Shown here: one piece after another, positions 32,581 through 42,888 of the stretch
Numbering within the stretch: position 1 is the first letter of the stretch
How the letters are laid out: each line of letters opens with the position of its first letter
NCBI GenBank assembly: GCA_965227145.1
Contig: OZ245730.1
Span: forward strand, 2,170,001 to 2,234,000
DNA length: 64,000 bases
Origin: JACKAQ01 sp965227145
GTDB taxonomy: Bacteria > Calditrichota > Calditrichia > RBG-13-44-9 > J075
Reading direction: 5' to 3'
The notes under the pieces: generated by a model
Told to the model about the DNA's origin: nothing
Databases searched by the model: none
The model's input: only the letters and a program-made list of their open reading frames with translations
Translations under genes and position numbers: made by a program

Positions 32581-35500
32581 TCATGCCTCCCAACTGCAGG
32601 TGATGGTGCTGCCCGTTTGCGGATCGTTGCTCACTTTCAGGAAGACGTCAATTTCCTGCTGCATTTCTTCCACATGGCTGATTACCCCTACGATGCGGTT
32701 TTCGTTGCGCAGCGCTTTCAGGGTGTCAAACACCAGCCGCAGCGATTCGCGGTCCAGCGTGCCGAAGCCTTCATCGAGGAAAAAGAAATTCTGTTTGGCG
32801 CGCGAGAGCTTGTGAACGTGATCTGCCAGCGCTAGCGCCAGACAGAGCGACGCCTGAAAGGTTTGTCCGCCGGAGAGCGTTTTGACGCTGCGGGTTTCCC
32901 CGCCGTTGAGGTAGTCGCGAATCACAAACTGGTCGCCGTTCAGCTCCAGCGCTAACTGCTGGCGGGTGAGCGGCTGAAAGCGGAGGTTTGCCGAATGACA
33001 GAGGTGCTGCAAATAAATCCGCGACACGTAATTGACAAATCCCCGTCCTTTGAACATTTTCTGCAACACCGCCAGGTTGTCCAGCCGCGCCTCGATGCTG
33101 TGTTGCTCGACTTCCAACCCTTTCCGCAGCTCAATTTTTTTGGCGATATCGGCAATTTCTTTTTCCGTTTCGATCACCAAACGATTGTGCTGTTCGATGG
33201 TTTCGCTGAGCTGCAACTGCCGGGTTTCCAACTCGGAGTGATCCAGCGGACTGAAAGATTTGCCATCGGTTTCCTTTTGCAACTGGGCGATCTGGGTTTC
33301 CAGCGTGTGTTTTTCCCGCTCAAATGTCGCGATAATGTCCTGCTCTTGTTCGATATCCACCGGATTTTCGAGGATGCCGCGAATGTGGGCAATGTCGCTA
33401 AATTCGGATGCTTCAATCGCTTGCGTCAGCGATTGTTCGAGTGCCGCAATTTGTCCGGTCACCGTTTCCCGGCGCGCTTCCGCCGTATTCAGCTCAACGC
33501 CGATTTTCAGCAACTGTTCATGAATCTGGGTGCGGTGCGCTTCCGCGTCCCGATAATCCGCTTCGATGCGCCGGTATTTTTCGGAATACTCACGAATGTG
33601 TTCTTCGATGGTTTCGGGAGCGGCAGCTTTAAAATCATCCGGTTGGATGACCCGGAATTGTTTGGCGAGCGATGCCAGTTCGCTGTTGATCACAGCCAGT
33701 TGGGTTTGCGCCGCCGATTGCTGTTTGACCAGCGATTCCCGGGCGCTACGATTGTGTTCGATGCGTTCATCGACGCGCTCGCGCTGTGATTCGGCTTCGG
33801 TAAGCTGTTGCTGAATATGTTCCGCGTTTGCCAACGCGGTGGCAACGGCGGCTTGGTCATCCGGTGAAAAATTTTTCCAATGGAAATCGTTGCGCAGTTG
33901 CTTCAGTTCCGCTTCTTTTTCGGCGATTTGTTGCTGCAGGTGCACCCGCTCGTCCTGCAGATTTTTTTGGAGCTTCGCCAGAATTTGCCATTGCTGAACA
34001 TGCCCTTGCAACGTCGTTTGCTGATCGCGCAACGCCTGCAGTTGTTTGTCCTGCTGCGCGACGGTTTTGGCCAGATTTTCGTTGCTCATGGGCGCGGGAT
34101 GTTCGGTTGCGCCGCACAGCGGACAGGCTTCTCCGGGTTGCAAATCGGCGGCAAATGATTCCAGTTGCGCCTGCACTTTTAGGTGCTGGAAATCGTGCGC
34201 CCGTCCGTCAATTTCCCCGGCAAGCGCTTCGAGGGTGGTGGCGGCATCCGCCAGCAATTCGTCCAGCGATTGCCCGATTTTTTTACTGCCCTGCCAGAAT
34301 TCCAATTCGATGCCCGCCAGGCTTTCGGCGCGTTCCATTTCGTTGGCGGCCAGTTTTTCGTGAACGGATTTCAGCCGGGCTTTTTCCTCGTTCAGCGATT
34401 GGGTAATTTGTTTCTGCTGCAAAAACCAGCGGTCTATTTCGTGCAATTCGGTTGTTTGGGTGACCTGCTGTTTCAATGCCGTGACTGCAGCAATCACCGT
34501 CGCTTTTTCGCCGGAAAGTTGTTCGCCGGTCTGGATTTCCTGAGCAATCTGCTGCTCTATTTCCGCAATTTGTTGATCGAGCCGCGCTTTGTTCTCGCCC
34601 AATTCCCGGATCTGTTGCAGCCGCCCCAGCTCTTCCGCAGCGATGTTCAACTGATCGCGCTGCTCAAAATCCGCTTTGATTTTTCCGAATGTTTCATCGT
34701 GCTGCTGTTGCTCTTTTTCCAGGGTTTTTTTGATGGCTTTTTTGGATTGCAGCAATCCCTCGATCTGCTCCAGTTGGGTGTTCTGTTCGTCCAGTTTACT
34801 GAGCAGCGTGCTAAAATTCGCCAGACAATATTGATACGCCGACAACCGTTTGCGCCGCGCTTTGATCGCCACAGCCTGCTGATTCATTTGTTCGTTTTTG
34901 GCGGTGAAATCCGCTAATTTCGCAAACAATTGCCCCAGTTGTTCGGACGCCTTCAGCGCTGCTTCGAGCTGTTTGCGTTCGGTTTCAAACTGCGCCAGCG
35001 CCGTTTTTCCGTCGCGAATGACCTGCTGTTTTTGCTCGATCGTTTCCGCAGTAATGTCACCAAACTGGAGCAGTTGCCCCTCGATATTCGCCTGGCGGTT
35101 TTTGGTTTCGCCATACAATTCCTTCACTTTTCCGGCTAAATCGAAGCGATCGAGATTAAAAATATCCTGCATCATTTTGGTGCGCTCAGCGTCGCCGAGC
35201 TGCAAAAATTCCTGGAACCGTCCCTGCGGAATGATGATGGTTCGCTTAAAATTATCGTAGCTCAATCCGAGAATCGCTTCCGCGGAAATGCTGCGGGTTT
35301 CCCATTCGCCGTTCACTTTTATCTTTTGGGCGCGTTTGAAGGTGTGCGATTTTTTGCGTCCGGGATGGTGCACCTCAAACCAGTATTCCTCGCTGAAATT
35401 GTTGCCTGCCAAAAAGTTGAACCCGATAAACAGGTCTTCCGAAGCCAGGTTTTTCAGGTTATAACCGAGCTCGTCATTTTTGTCCAGCCGTTCGATTTTG

Positions 35501-35661
35501 CCATAGAGCACGTATGTGATCGCTTCCAGAATGGTCGATTTACCGCTGCCGACCGGACCAAAAATGCCGAACAATTGCGATTCAGTAAGTTTCGTAAAAT
35601 CAATGGTTTGGTCGCTGCGGTAGGAATACATTCCCCGGAGCGTTAGCGATAGCGGGATCAT
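32581..35661 (-). CDS. sbcC: Exonuclease SbcC, Rad50-type ATPase
   Basis: The large subunit of the SbcCD nuclease, which opens and trims DNA hairpins and protein-blocked ends. The 1026-residue protein has Walker A GPVGSGKST (about 35-43), two long coiled-coil arms, a zinc hook (C513-P-L-C516) between them, and the C-terminal ABC half with the LSGGQTF signature and FFFLDEGFGTLD (Walker B and D loop). Length is typical. Its start overlaps the end of sbcD by 4 bp, so the two are translationally coupled on the minus strand. The nuclease could be relevant here because this genome has many palindromic repeats. Confidence 0.95.
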   Translation of the reverse strand: MIPLSLTLRGMYSYRSDQTIDFTKLTESQLFGIFGPVGSGKSTILEAITYVLYGKIERLDKNDELGYNLKNLASEDLFIGFNFLAGNNFSEEYWFEVHHPGRKKSHTFKRAQKIKVNGEWETRSISAEAILGLSYDNFKRTIIIPQGRFQEFLQLGDAERTKMMQDIFNLDRFDLAGKVKELYGETKNRQANIEGQLLQFGDITAETIEQKQQVIRDGKTALAQFETERKQLEAALKASEQLGQLFAKLADFTAKNEQMNQQAVAIKARRKRLSAYQYCLANFSTLLSKLDEQNTQLEQIEGLLQSKKAIKKTLEKEQQQHDETFGKIKADFEQRDQLNIAAEELGRLQQIRELGENKARLDQQIAEIEQQIAQEIQTGEQLSGEKATVIAAVTALKQQVTQTTELHEIDRWFLQQKQITQSLNEEKARLKSVHEKLAANEMERAESLAGIELEFWQGSKKIGQSLDELLADAATTLEALAGEIDGRAHDFQHLKVQAQLESFAADLQPGEACPLCGATEHPAPMSNENLAKTVAQQDKQLQALRDQQTTLQGHVQQWQILAKLQKNLQDERVHLQQQIAEKEAELKQLRNDFHWKNFSPDDQAAVATALANAEHIQQQLTEAESQRERVDERIEHNRSARESLVKQQSAAQTQLAVINSELASLAKQFRVIQPDDFKAAAPETIEEHIREYSEKYRRIEADYRDAEAHRTQIHEQLLKIGVELNTAEARRETVTGQIAALEQSLTQAIEASEFSDIAHIRGILENPVDIEQEQDIIATFEREKHTLETQIAQLQKETDGKSFSPLDHSELETRQLQLSETIEQHNRLVIETEKEIADIAKKIELRKGLEVEQHSIEARLDNLAVLQKMFKGRGFVNYVSRIYLQHLCHSANLRFQPLTRQQLALELNGDQFVIRDYLNGGETRSVKTLSGGQTFQASLCLALALADHVHKLSRAKQNFFFLDEGFGTLDRESLRLVFDTLKALRNENRIVGVISHVEEMQQEIDVFLKVSNDPQTGSTITCSWEA

Positions 35662-36926
35662 TCGCCGTCCTCCTGCGTTGCGGATTCACGTCCGATCACT
35701 TCGCGGAACAGCAAGAGCAATTCATCGTTGGGATCGAGGTCATTATTCTGGCTTTTGAAAAATTGCACGAACAGGGTTTCCACATCCTGCATCGGGTCGG
35801 CGGGTTCGTCGTTTGCGCCGGATTGGGCGGCGTTTTTAACGCGCGGGATGATGCCCAGAATAAAATCGTGCGCCTGGCGTAACCGCTGATTTTGCTCGGT
35901 GGTGAGAAATGTATCGGTGATCATCGTGATTTCCACAATGGCGTCGGAATGTTCGGTCAGCCAATTCACCGCCGCATCAACCGTTTCGAACGATTGGCGC
36001 AATAATTTGCGTCCGCCGGTTAGGGGAATATCGCGGGTTGCCACCGGTTTTCCGGGTTCCGCGTCGATCAGCACCACATATTTTTGCTGATTGGCTTCGC
36101 TCATGCTGTAAGCCAGCGGGCTGCTGGCATACACCACCGGACAGGGCGTTTTGGCGATGGTTTGGCGGCGGTGCAAATGTCCGAGCGCCACATACTGGAT
36201 TTGCGGCGGGACATTTTCCGCGAACACCACATCCGCACCGCCGATGTGCAGCACGGATTTTTCGTCGTCCGGTTCCTCCGGTTTTTCGCCACCTTCGCGC
36301 ATCACAAACAGGTGGGCGAGGAGCAGGTTGACGCCGTTGCTGTCGCAATATTTTTCTGCGGTTTTCGCCCAACTGTCTTTCAGCAATTCGTTGATGGACA
36401 GATCGGCGGATTCCCCGCGCAACGCCTGTTTGAAGCGAATGGCGTTGGCATAGGGCGTCAGCAACACGCGCAGCGGAACATCGCTGCCGGGCAGTTGCAA
36501 TTCGATAAATCCGGGTGCGGAGGCCGTGAGCGCCAAACCGGATTTGTCCAGCGAAAAGCGGCGCACTTCGCTATCCGGGTATCCCGCGAAAATGATGCCG
36601 CTGGCCCGCGCCAACGGATCAGGATTTTCGATTTTCCCCGGCGCGTCGTGGTTTCCGGCAATGGCAATCACCGCGCGATTCCCGCCGTCGGAGAGTCGCG
36701 CAAGGGTCTGGTAGAGCAGGTCTTCAGCTTCGTGGGAGGGATTGGCGCTGTCAAAAATATCGCCGGCGATGAGCACCGCGTCAACGTTTTCCGCTTCGGC
36801 GATGTCGCAAATTTCCGCCAAAACCGCCCGCTGTTCATCGATGCGGTTGAACTGGTTCAGCCGCTTGCCGAGGTGCCAATCAGCGGTGTGCAATAGTCGC
36901 AGTGATTTCTTTTTCTGTTTGGGCAT
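35658..36926 (-). CDS. sbcD: Exonuclease SbcD, Mre11-type nuclease
   Basis: The metallophosphoesterase subunit of SbcCD. Metal-binding motifs are visible: D16 and H18 (LHTADWHLGKR), the AGDIFD block, the AGNHDAPG block, and the GHLHRRQ site in the middle. The length of 422 residues is normal. It is the first gene of the sbcDC operon on the minus strand. The ATG at 36926 has a usable GGA-rich upstream context (TCCGGAAAATGCCC). Confidence 0.95.
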   Translation of the reverse strand: MPKQKKKSLRLLHTADWHLGKRLNQFNRIDEQRAVLAEICDIAEAENVDAVLIAGDIFDSANPSHEAEDLLYQTLARLSDGGNRAVIAIAGNHDAPGKIENPDPLARASGIIFAGYPDSEVRRFSLDKSGLALTASAPGFIELQLPGSDVPLRVLLTPYANAIRFKQALRGESADLSINELLKDSWAKTAEKYCDSNGVNLLLAHLFVMREGGEKPEEPDDEKSVLHIGGADVVFAENVPPQIQYVALGHLHRRQTIAKTPCPVVYASSPLAYSMSEANQQKYVVLIDAEPGKPVATRDIPLTGGRKLLRQSFETVDAAVNWLTEHSDAIVEITMITDTFLTTEQNQRLRQAHDFILGIIPRVKNAAQSGANDEPADPMQDVETLFVQFFKSQNNDLDPNDELLLLFREVIGRESATQEDGE

Positions 36927-36959
36927 TTTCCGGATTCTCCGCAGCGTTTCTGGATCAAT

Positions 36960-37070
36960 TGAATGCGAACCCCGAGCAAAGTCGAAGATTGGATGCTTCA
37001 GCTACACTCAGCACAAGTTCTGGATACTGTTGAATGCCGAACCCTGAGCGTAGTCGAAGGGTGGATGCTG
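36960..37070. repeat. Direct repeat TGAATGCGAACCC...AGTCGAAG, two copies
   Basis: Two related 40-bp segments at 36960-36998 and 37030-37070 share the wording GAATGC-GAACCC-GAGC-AGTCGAAG-TGGATGCT. They lie between sbcD and the SNF2 gene, with no gene in the gap. Confidence 0.7.
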
Positions 37071-37106
37071 ATTTTGCATAGTTGGGGCACACCGTGCCCC
37101 TGCATT

Positions 37107-40100
37107 TTACTGATCTTTCAAAATGTTCAACAAATCTTCGGCGGAGATTTTGCCGCTCACGTCGGTGCCTTCGAGCAGGCTGTCCGCCAGATCTTTTTTG
37201 GTGTGGTGCAGCGCGATAATTTTTTCTTCGATGGTATTTTTGGCAACCAGCCGGTAAACGGTCACCGGACGCTGTTGCCCGATGCGGTGCGAGCGATCCG
37301 AAGCCTGATCTTCCACCGCCGGATTCCACCACGGGTCGAGGTGAATCACATAATCCGCAGCGGTGAGGTTGAGTCCCATCCCGCCGGCGCGCAGGCTGAT
37401 CAAAAACACATCGCCGTTGCCGGATTGGAAATTGCGGACAATTTCCTGGCGTTTGCGGGTGGGCGTGCTGCCGTCGAGATATTGATAGGCAATTTTCCGG
37501 CTATCAAGATATTCGCGGATCACAGTGAGGTGATCGACAAACTGGCTGAACACCAGCGCTTTGTGATTGTTATCCAGCAACTCGTCCAGCGTTTCCGCAA
37601 ACAGCGCCAGCTTGGCGCTGCCGAGGGTGGTTTCCGGCACAACCAGTCGCGGATGGCAGCAGGCGCGGCGCAGTTTCATGATTTCCGCGAGAATCTGGAA
37701 ACGGCGATCTTCCACCGGATTCTCGTTGGCCAAAATATTTTCCACCGCGCGTTGGCGCAACGCTTCGTAAAATGCCTGCTCCTCATCGCTCAAATTTACG
37801 GTAAGGGTGATTTCTGTTTTGGGCGGCAGTTCGGACAGCACGTCGTTTTTTAGCCGCCGCAAAATGAACGGCTGCAACAAGCGCTTCAGCCGCCCTTTGG
37901 CTTCGGAATCCTGAAATTTTTCGATCGGCGCGGCATATTTTTCGTTGAATTTTTTTAGCGAACCGAGCAACCCCGGATTGATGAAGCGGAACAGATTCCA
38001 CAATTCTCCGAGGTGATTTTCCACCGGCGTTCCGGTGGTGATCATCTTGAATTCGCCGTTCAGCTGCATGGCTGCCTGCGAGCGTTTGGTGGCGGCGTTT
38101 TTGATCGACTGGGCTTCGTCCAGTACAATGGTTTGCCATTTTATCTGCGCCAATCGTTCGATTTCATACGGCAGCAATCCGTAGCTGCACACCAGCAAAT
38201 CGAACGGGCCGATTTTCCGGATGGTTTCTTCGCGATCGGTTGCGCCCAAAAATACCGGGTTGAGGGTCGGGGAAAATCGCTGCGCTTCGCTGATCCAGTT
38301 GGTGGTCACGCTGGCCGGCGCGATCACGAGCGTCGGTCCGTCACTCGCGCGCTCGATAATTGCGGCAAGCGCCTGCACGGTTTTGCCCAACCCCATATCG
38401 TCTGCGAGGCAGGCGCCAACGCCCCATTTTGCCAATCGCGACAGCCACTGGAAGCCTTCCAACTGATAATCACGGAGCACAGCCTGCAGGGTGGACGGCG
38501 GTTTCGGCGAATGATTTTCGGCATTTTTGATGCGATCGACCGCCGCTTTCCATTCCGCATCACCGGAAAATTCGCCAATTTCACCGGCGAAAGCATCGAT
38601 AATCGGTGCCATCAGCGGATGAAACCGCGCGCCGTTTTTGGTGCTGTCGCTAAAGGTGCGCAAATCTTCCAGCTGGCGCCGGAACTGTTTGGTCAGCGCG
38701 ATAAAATGCCCCTCGCTCAGTTCCACAAACCTGCCGGAACTATGCTCCAGCATGTCCAGCAATTGCTTGATCTGGATGACTGTGTGATCATCCACTTTCA
38801 GTTCGCCCTGCAGATCGAACCAGTCGTTTTCGCGCTGGACGCGCAGATACAATTGTTGCGGGGAAATCTGCCGGTAAATTTTCAGCTTTTCGCCTTCCGG
38901 CCACTCGATGATGGTTTCATCGCGCACGTTTTCCATTTCCGAAAGCGCCTCCAGACAATCCTCCGGCGTCTGGAATCGCCAGTCGTAACTACCATCGTGC
39001 GTGACCAGCAAAAACGGGCATTTTTTGAGCACATCGTGCGCTTTGTCTTTTTCCAGTTTGAGATCGCGGCGGGTTTGCTGACGTTTGCCGTCCACTTCTG
39101 CGATGATCTGTTCCGGCGATTTTCCCGGCTGAAAATACGGTCCGGATTTCCCGAAGGGACGCACCAGCATGTCCAGCCGGAAACCGTCGCCGATGGGCAG
39201 CATGTGCAGGTGCATCGTCGCATCGGAACTCACGGACTCGATGGAACCGAGCTCGCCCTCCACCGCAGAATGCACCGTCACCAGCCGGGAAATATTGCCG
39301 ACAGCTTCCATCAATTGCTCTTTGGCTGCTTCCGGCACCTGCAACTGTTTGCTGTTCAGAATATTCATGATATCAACATGCGATTGCTGAACCATCAGCA
39401 GCCGGAAGCGCGTCGGCTCATCCTGGATAATTTTGACGCCCGCATGTTCAAATTTTTCCGCGAACTTGAGCGCGTAGCCGCGATCCTTTTTTTCCAGCAC
39501 CAGCGTGGGTTCGGATTTCACCAGCTCGACCTGCGTTTTTGGCGATTCTTCCAAAAATAACAGCGGATGCCCGACCAGCTCCGACAGCGCTTTGGGCACA
39601 TCAAAATAATATTGAACATTGCCGTAATAGCGCTCTTCACGAAAAATGTGCTGGGCAACCCGGCGATCCTGATCGGTCATTTCATCCACATCCGATTCCA
39701 GCAAGCGGCGCAGCGCCACATTTCTGCCGGTTGACCAACTGCCGCTTTTGTTGAGCTTTTGTTCTTTGGGCTGGATTATCGCGGTGTCCATGTTTTTCGG
39801 AAATGCGAGCAACCACACCAATCGCGTATCCACCTGTTTTGCAGTAACCGTTTTTCCGCCGTATCCGGCGAGCATTTCCAGCGCTCGCTCCCACGGCTCC
39901 AGATTGCCAACCAGTTTGTGTATCGGTTTAATGCCGATCTGCTCTGCCACATCCAGCGAATCCTGATAATTGGCAGAATCCGGTGCCAGCCGGTTGAGCA
40001 TTCCGGCAAATTCAACCTCCAGCCAGCGATACCCGAAGCGTTTGGCGCGGCGGTAGCCGCCTTCCAGCATATCGCGACCGTGTTTCAAAAATTCCGGAAA

Positions 40101-41279
40101 ATACCAGTTGCTCACCAACGCAGAAAACAAGCCGTTCAGCGTATCGGACGGCTCTTTTAGCATGAACCATAAATTTTCCTGTCCGCTGCTCATTTTAGCA
40201 TGCAGCACATCGCCGACGATATCGAGCGCACGGTATGCCTGGAGATAATGCACATCAATTTTTATCTCGGTTCGCACCTGATTGCGAATGGTTTGAGCAA
40301 AGTTTTGCGGTTTGGCTTTCAGCAACGCCAGCGGATAAAATAAGCCGGAAAACTGGTTGATCGCGGCCGTGCGCTTCCGGGTGCCGGCCAAAATTTCGTT
40401 TAAACAATTTTCGTAAGCCTTCACCGAATCCGCATATTTCCCTTTTGCAAACAGCACCATGCCTTTGCAGGCATGATAATCCGGGTATTCCGTTTTCAAC
40501 GGCTCAATCAGCGCTTCCGCCGCATCCGGATTGCCGAACAGCATTTCGGTGATAAACAGCATCAGCCGGTAGTTAAATACGGGCGTATGCTTATCGGGAT
40601 TGGCAATTGCCTGCCGCATAAAATCGACGTAAATGGATAGATTACCCAAATTTAGCAAGGTTGAATAAAAGAGGTGGGTCATCGCAAACCGCTGGATTTC
40701 CAGCTTGCGGGTTGCAAACCAATTTGCTTTAAACGGGCTGTCGAACACTTCGGAAATAACATTCGATTCTCTGATCGGATCCATTCCGTTCCGAAAGCAT
40801 TTCTGAAGCATGTCGTTAAATATATTTATATTATTGGTGTAAAATGCCAGCCGGATATCCCGAAGGGCAAAGCGGAGGCTACGCGATTGCGATTGCGATT
40901 GAACAATGTAACCGGAATCCAGAAATGCGGGCAACTCTGTGCGAATCTGCGCAGCCATTTCGCTGAACTTTTCAATATCGCTCAGCTTTTCCTGAAAAAT
41001 GTAGTTGGCGATCAGCGGGTTGCAAGCCACTTCTTTTCGCGAGGCAGTTACCGCTGTTTCAACCAGCAGCTCTTTGGTAATCAGGTTGTCGATATACGGT
41101 TTGAGATAAGTTGTGGTTAATTTTTTGCCGCCATCATTTTGAACCCCCGCGGCTTCGAGCAATTTTAAAATTTCCGTCCGGTTCTGGTATTCTTTTGTCA
41201 GCGACAAATAATCCACAATCAACCGTTCGGTTACCGTGCTGGATTGATAAAGGTTGAGCAGTTTTTCAGATGTTGACAT
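37107..41279 (-). CDS. SNF2-family DNA-dependent ATPase
   Basis: A 1390-residue protein. The first 900 residues are a variable region of helical repeats with no name; the last 480 form the SNF2 motor: DDMGLGKTVQALAA (motif I, about 960), VLDEAQSIKN (motif II, about 1055), and the helicase C half with SLRAGGMGLNLTAADYVIHL and RSHRIGQQRPV. Such proteins translocate on double-stranded DNA to displace bound proteins such as RNA polymerase. ATG 41279 with GGAG upstream is preferred over 41306. It lies next to sbcDC in the same orientation. No SWIM finger was seen. Confidence 0.92.
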   Translation of the reverse strand: MSTSEKLLNLYQSSTVTERLIVDYLSLTKEYQNRTEILKLLEAAGVQNDGGKKLTTTYLKPYIDNLITKELLVETAVTASRKEVACNPLIANYIFQEKLSDIEKFSEMAAQIRTELPAFLDSGYIVQSQSQSRSLRFALRDIRLAFYTNNINIFNDMLQKCFRNGMDPIRESNVISEVFDSPFKANWFATRKLEIQRFAMTHLFYSTLLNLGNLSIYVDFMRQAIANPDKHTPVFNYRLMLFITEMLFGNPDAAEALIEPLKTEYPDYHACKGMVLFAKGKYADSVKAYENCLNEILAGTRKRTAAINQFSGLFYPLALLKAKPQNFAQTIRNQVRTEIKIDVHYLQAYRALDIVGDVLHAKMSSGQENLWFMLKEPSDTLNGLFSALVSNWYFPEFLKHGRDMLEGGYRRAKRFGYRWLEVEFAGMLNRLAPDSANYQDSLDVAEQIGIKPIHKLVGNLEPWERALEMLAGYGGKTVTAKQVDTRLVWLLAFPKNMDTAIIQPKEQKLNKSGSWSTGRNVALRRLLESDVDEMTDQDRRVAQHIFREERYYGNVQYYFDVPKALSELVGHPLLFLEESPKTQVELVKSEPTLVLEKKDRGYALKFAEKFEHAGVKIIQDEPTRFRLLMVQQSHVDIMNILNSKQLQVPEAAKEQLMEAVGNISRLVTVHSAVEGELGSIESVSSDATMHLHMLPIGDGFRLDMLVRPFGKSGPYFQPGKSPEQIIAEVDGKRQQTRRDLKLEKDKAHDVLKKCPFLLVTHDGSYDWRFQTPEDCLEALSEMENVRDETIIEWPEGEKLKIYRQISPQQLYLRVQRENDWFDLQGELKVDDHTVIQIKQLLDMLEHSSGRFVELSEGHFIALTKQFRRQLEDLRTFSDSTKNGARFHPLMAPIIDAFAGEIGEFSGDAEWKAAVDRIKNAENHSPKPPSTLQAVLRDYQLEGFQWLSRLAKWGVGACLADDMGLGKTVQALAAIIERASDGPTLVIAPASVTTNWISEAQRFSPTLNPVFLGATDREETIRKIGPFDLLVCSYGLLPYEIERLAQIKWQTIVLDEAQSIKNAATKRSQAAMQLNGEFKMITTGTPVENHLGELWNLFRFINPGLLGSLKKFNEKYAAPIEKFQDSEAKGRLKRLLQPFILRRLKNDVLSELPPKTEITLTVNLSDEEQAFYEALRQRAVENILANENPVEDRRFQILAEIMKLRRACCHPRLVVPETTLGSAKLALFAETLDELLDNNHKALVFSQFVDHLTVIREYLDSRKIAYQYLDGSTPTRKRQEIVRNFQSGNGDVFLISLRAGGMGLNLTAADYVIHLDPWWNPAVEDQASDRSHRIGQQRPVTVYRLVAKNTIEEKIIALHHTKKDLADSLLEGTDVSGKISAEDLLNILKDQ

Positions 41280-41538
41280 TGCGGCGACTCCGTTTGAAAA
41301 AAGCAAAACAGTGGTTAAAATGGCAATGAAATGTTAAAAATGCCAAACCGTGAATGTACGGACGGATTGGCTCGATTTCAAGGTGAACTTGGGGATAAAT
41401 CGTTGCTTTTCGGTGATTTCAAAAACTTTTTGAGAAGTACCGCTAATTTTGGCGTGATTTTGAAACATCGCTGGACATCCACCGTGAAAAGATTATATTA
41501 AAATACCGTTCACTTTTTTAACAGATGAGGAATTTTGC

Positions 41539-42888
41539 ATGAGCGACAGCACACGAACACCGCTACCGGATCCGGCAACCAAACCGCAGGAAAAAAAATC
41601 AACTGAAATCGGCAGCGTTTTTGTCTCCAATTACCCATCATATTCATTCTGGAATACGGATGATGTATCCGAAGCGCACCGGGTTTTGCGCGAACCTGCC
41701 AAGCCGGACACACCGCTGGGATTGTACATGCACATTCCTTTTTGCAGAAAACGCTGCAAGTTCTGTTATTTTAAAGTTTACACCGGAAAGAATGCCCGCG
41801 ACGTGGAAACGTATCTCGATGCCCTCGCTCGCGAAATTGAACTGTTCGGCACGATGCCGGCAGCGCAAAACCGTCCGGTCAACTTTGTTTATTTTGGCGG
41901 CGGCACGCCGTCTTTTATCAGCGTAAAACATTTGCAGGAATTGGTGACGCGCGTAAAAGATGTATTTCCGTGGGATAAAGCCGAAGAAGTTGCGTTCGAA
42001 TGCGAACCCGGCACACTCACGGAATCAAAGCTGAACGCCATCCGCGAGATTGGCGTTACGCGGTTGAGCCTCGGTGTTGAGCACTTCAACGATGATATTT
42101 TGAAAGAAAACGGCCGGGCGCATCTGTCGCACGAAATTTACCGGGTGTGGCCGTGGGTGAAAGCGCTCGATTTCGCACAGGTGAATATCGATCTCATCGC
42201 CGGAATGGTCGGCGAAACCTGGGATACCTGGAAATTTGCGGTGGACGAAGCCATCAAATTCGAACCGGACAGCATCACGATTTATCAACTGGAATTGCCG
42301 TTTAACGCGGTGTATTCCGAGCACATTCGCCACGGCGAACAAATTAACGTTGCCGACTGGAAAACCAAACGCGCCTGGCATAAATATGCCATCGATCAAT
42401 TGTCCGCTGCGGGATATGATGTTTCCAGCGGTTACACGATGGTGCGCAAATCGGGCAAAACCCAAAAATTTGTGTATCGCGATGCGCTGTGGCGCGGTGC
42501 AGATATGGTTGCTGCGGGCGTGGCATCTTTTTCCCACATGAGTGGGGTGCATTTTCAAAACGCCAGCCACTGGGACACCTATCTCGAAAAAGTGGGCAAT
42601 AACGAGCTGCCGGTCACCCGTGCCTTTTCCACCAACAGCCGCGAACAACTGATCCGCGAAATGATTTTGCAATTGAAATTGGGGCGGATTCCCACATCCT
42701 ATTTCCGGCAGAAATTCGGCGTAAATATTTTGCAGGAATTTTCCCGCCAATTCAGCGATCTGCGGGCAAATGGCATGTTGGATTTTGATGATCAATTGAT
42801 TACTTTAAGCCAAAAAGGGCTGCTTCAAGTTGATCAACTTCTGCCGGAATTTTATGATGAACATTATCGAAATTCCCGATACACCTGA
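41539..42888 (+). CDS. HemW/HemN-like radical SAM protein
   Basis: A 449-residue member of the oxygen-independent coproporphyrinogen oxidase-like family. The iron-sulfur cysteines are in HIPFCRKRCKFCYF (CxxxCxxC). The fourth cysteine of true HemN (CxxxCxxCxC) is absent, so it is more like HemW-type haem chaperones or ChuW-type proteins than a true HemN. Other landmarks: FGGGTPS, the RLSLGVEHF strand and the ITIYQLELPFN block; the C-terminal HemN domain is present. No other haem gene is adjacent. It overlaps the start of the propeller kinase by about 35 bases. Confidence 0.85.
   Translation: MSDSTRTPLPDPATKPQEKKSTEIGSVFVSNYPSYSFWNTDDVSEAHRVLREPAKPDTPLGLYMHIPFCRKRCKFCYFKVYTGKNARDVETYLDALAREIELFGTMPAAQNRPVNFVYFGGGTPSFISVKHLQELVTRVKDVFPWDKAEEVAFECEPGTLTESKLNAIREIGVTRLSLGVEHFNDDILKENGRAHLSHEIYRVWPWVKALDFAQVNIDLIAGMVGETWDTWKFAVDEAIKFEPDSITIYQLELPFNAVYSEHIRHGEQINVADWKTKRAWHKYAIDQLSAAGYDVSSGYTMVRKSGKTQKFVYRDALWRGADMVAAGVASFSHMSGVHFQNASHWDTYLEKVGNNELPVTRAFSTNSREQLIREMILQLKLGRIPTSYFRQKFGVNILQEFSRQFSDLRANGMLDFDDQLITLSQKGLLQVDQLLPEFYDEHYRNSRYT

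Noticed and set aside
32995..36896. Several plus-strand frames of up to 270 codons across sbcC and sbcD
   Set aside because: They are antisense to complete, well-conserved genes. The GC-rich codon pattern leaves the opposite strand open.
38013..39560. A 515-codon plus-strand frame inside the SNF2 gene
   Set aside because: It is antisense to the conserved motor and N-terminal region of the SNF2 protein; composition (phenylalanine/arginine/glutamine-rich) is that of a complement frame.
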